Source of the DNA: Massilia sp. BJB1822
Lineage (GTDB): Bacteria; Pseudomonadota; Gammaproteobacteria; Burkholderiales; Burkholderiaceae_D
Assembly: GCF_013369485.1 (NCBI RefSeq)
Contig: NZ_JABWEB010000029.1
Location: forward strand, 1 to 53,423
Length of the DNA: 53,423 nt
Direction of reading: 5' to 3'
A program made the translations under genes and the position numbers. The notes below the pieces were generated by a model. That model saw only the letters and a program-made list of their open reading frames with translations, did no database searches and was not told the origin of the DNA. Shown in pieces: positions 52,679 through 53,423 of this stretch. Numbering within the stretch: position 1 is the stretch's first letter; each line of letters begins with the position of its first letter.

Positions 52679-53423
52679 ATGCGCACGGTGCTGATCGTGG
52701 GCGCCGGTTTTTCCGGCGTGGCGTGCGCGGTACAACTGCTGCGGCAGGCGGCCGCCGCGCCGCGCGCCGCGCTGCGCATCCTGCTGCTGAACCGCAGTCC
52801 CGGCATGGCGCGCGGCCTGGCCTACGGCACCAGCAGCGCCGGCCATCTGCTGAATATTCCCGCCAGCGTCATGAGCGCGCTGGACGACGATCCCGGCCAC
52901 TTCCTGCGCTATGCCCAGGCGCGCGACAGCCGTATCGGCGCCGCCACCTTCGTGCCGCGCAAGCTGTATGGCGATTACCTGGAGTGGCTGCTGCGCCAGA
53001 GCGAAGCGGCGGCGCCGCCGACGGTGCGTCTGGAGCGCATCGCCGCCCAGGTCGAAGCGCTGCGCGTGGACGATGGCGGCGCCACGGTGCACCTGGCCGG
53101 CGGCACGGCGCTGCGCGCCGAACGCGTGGTGCTGGCTTTCGGCCATTTCCCCTCGGCCGATCCGCGCGTGGCCGATATGGGTTTTTATGCCAGCGCGCGC
53201 TACCAGCGCGATCCCTGGAACAGCGCACAACTGGACAGCCTGCGGCCGGAAGAGCCGGCGCTGCTGCTGGGCAGCGGCCTGACGGCGGTGGACCTTGCCC
53301 TCAGCCTGCTGCAGCGCAATCCGGCGCGCCGCATCGAGATGGTGTCGCGCCACGGCCTGCTGCCGCAGGCCCACCGCAGCCTGGCGCTGGCGCCGGCGGC
53401 CGGCGCCCGCGCCGTCAGCGGCC
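52679..53423 (+). CDS. FAD/NAD(P)-binding oxidoreductase, 3'-truncated
   Basis: The frame is open to the window end, giving 248 residues of a larger protein. A dinucleotide-binding motif VGAGFSGVA starts at residue 7. RGLAYGTSSAGHLLNIPAS and RKLYGDYLEWLLRQ match the PF13454 FAD-NAD(P)-binding family, and LLLGSGLTAVDLALSLL is a second GxGxT/S nucleotide motif. Relatives include flavin monooxygenase-like enzymes. The ATG at 52679 follows GGGGAGGG. It is divergent from cysC with 102 bases between, the part that would hold both promoters. The reaction cannot be predicted without the C-terminus. Confidence 0.75.
   Translation, partial: MRTVLIVGAGFSGVACAVQLLRQAAAAPRAALRILLLNRSPGMARGLAYGTSSAGHLLNIPASVMSALDDDPGHFLRYAQARDSRIGAATFVPRKLYGDYLEWLLRQSEAAAPPTVRLERIAAQVEALRVDDGGATVHLAGGTALRAERVVLAFGHFPSADPRVADMGFYASARYQRDPWNSAQLDSLRPEEPALLLGSGLTAVDLALSLLQRNPARRIEMVSRHGLLPQAHRSLALAPAAGARAVSG

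Noticed and set aside
1..53423. tRNA, rRNA, insertion sequence or prophage
   Set aside because: I found no tRNA-like or rRNA segment, no transposase or integrase motif and no phage structural gene among the coding frames.

Overview
The window is one contiguous piece of a GC-rich bacterial chromosome with tightly packed genes, short intergenic gaps and many 1-8 base overlaps. The gene content suggests a betaproteobacterium of the Oxalobacteraceae (Massilia/Duganella/Janthinobacterium type): tamA-tamB, queC, tandem DUF3108 proteins, a DUF3016 protein, CHASE-type cyclic-di-GMP enzymes, a Tat-exported PhoX phosphatase and dispersed palindromes with a GGTGCCTGRCACC core. This placement is inferred from gene content, not from a marker gene. 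I saw no rRNA, tRNA, CRISPR array, insertion sequence or prophage gene.

Left part (1-9.3 kb): two tandem DUF3108 genes (the first cut by the window edge), a 145-bp double-palindrome locus, then a three-gene operon for an MksFEB-type SMC complex: a kleisin-like subunit, a winged-helix subunit and a 941-aa SMC-like ATPase. No MksG/JetD nuclease gene follows. The operon ends in a strong terminator whose loop carries the -35 box of the next promoter. That promoter's -10 box lies inside a perfect 13-bp-arm inverted repeat, a likely operator for the GbsR/MarR regulator gene that follows. The regulator heads an operon with a DUF4166 protein and a TIGR01777-type reductase fused to a membrane domain.

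Middle (9.3-31 kb): a small membrane protein, an exported S9 peptidase, a 60-aa proline-rich protein, the tamA-tamB envelope operon, queC, a CHASE-PAS-GAF-GGDEF diguanylate cyclase, several small unknown proteins, and a convergent pair made of a soluble GAF histidine kinase and an HD-GYP response regulator. A 409-bp AT-rich gap then leads to phoX, preceded by a Pho-box-like promoter. A DUF3016 gene follows.

Right part (31-49 kb): a second 145-bp double-palindrome locus, a leftward run (hotdog thioesterase, PQQ-type sugar dehydrogenase, dienelactone hydrolase, host-attachment protein), a CHASE-PAS-GGDEF-EAL protein, an SRPBCC protein, an M28 peptidase, an SDR, a DEAD-box helicase with two DbpA-type RNA-binding domains, an alpha/beta hydrolase, a MazG-like pyrophosphatase, an exported M1 aminopeptidase, an unknown exported protein and a DUF885-type metallopeptidase.

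Right edge (49-53.4 kb): a SAM methyltransferase, a sulfotransferase, an arginase-fold protein with Cys in place of one metal-binding His, an adenylyl-sulfate kinase that would make the sulfotransferase's PAPS donor, and an FAD/NAD(P)-binding protein cut by the window end. Together they look like the start of a small sulfation or specialised-metabolite cluster.

The most noteworthy items are the SMC operon without a nuclease gene, the terminator-promoter-operator composite at 6576-6639, the paired 145-bp palindrome loci with exchanged cores, the Pho-box promoter of phoX, the duplicated RNA-binding domain of the helicase, and the sulfation cluster.
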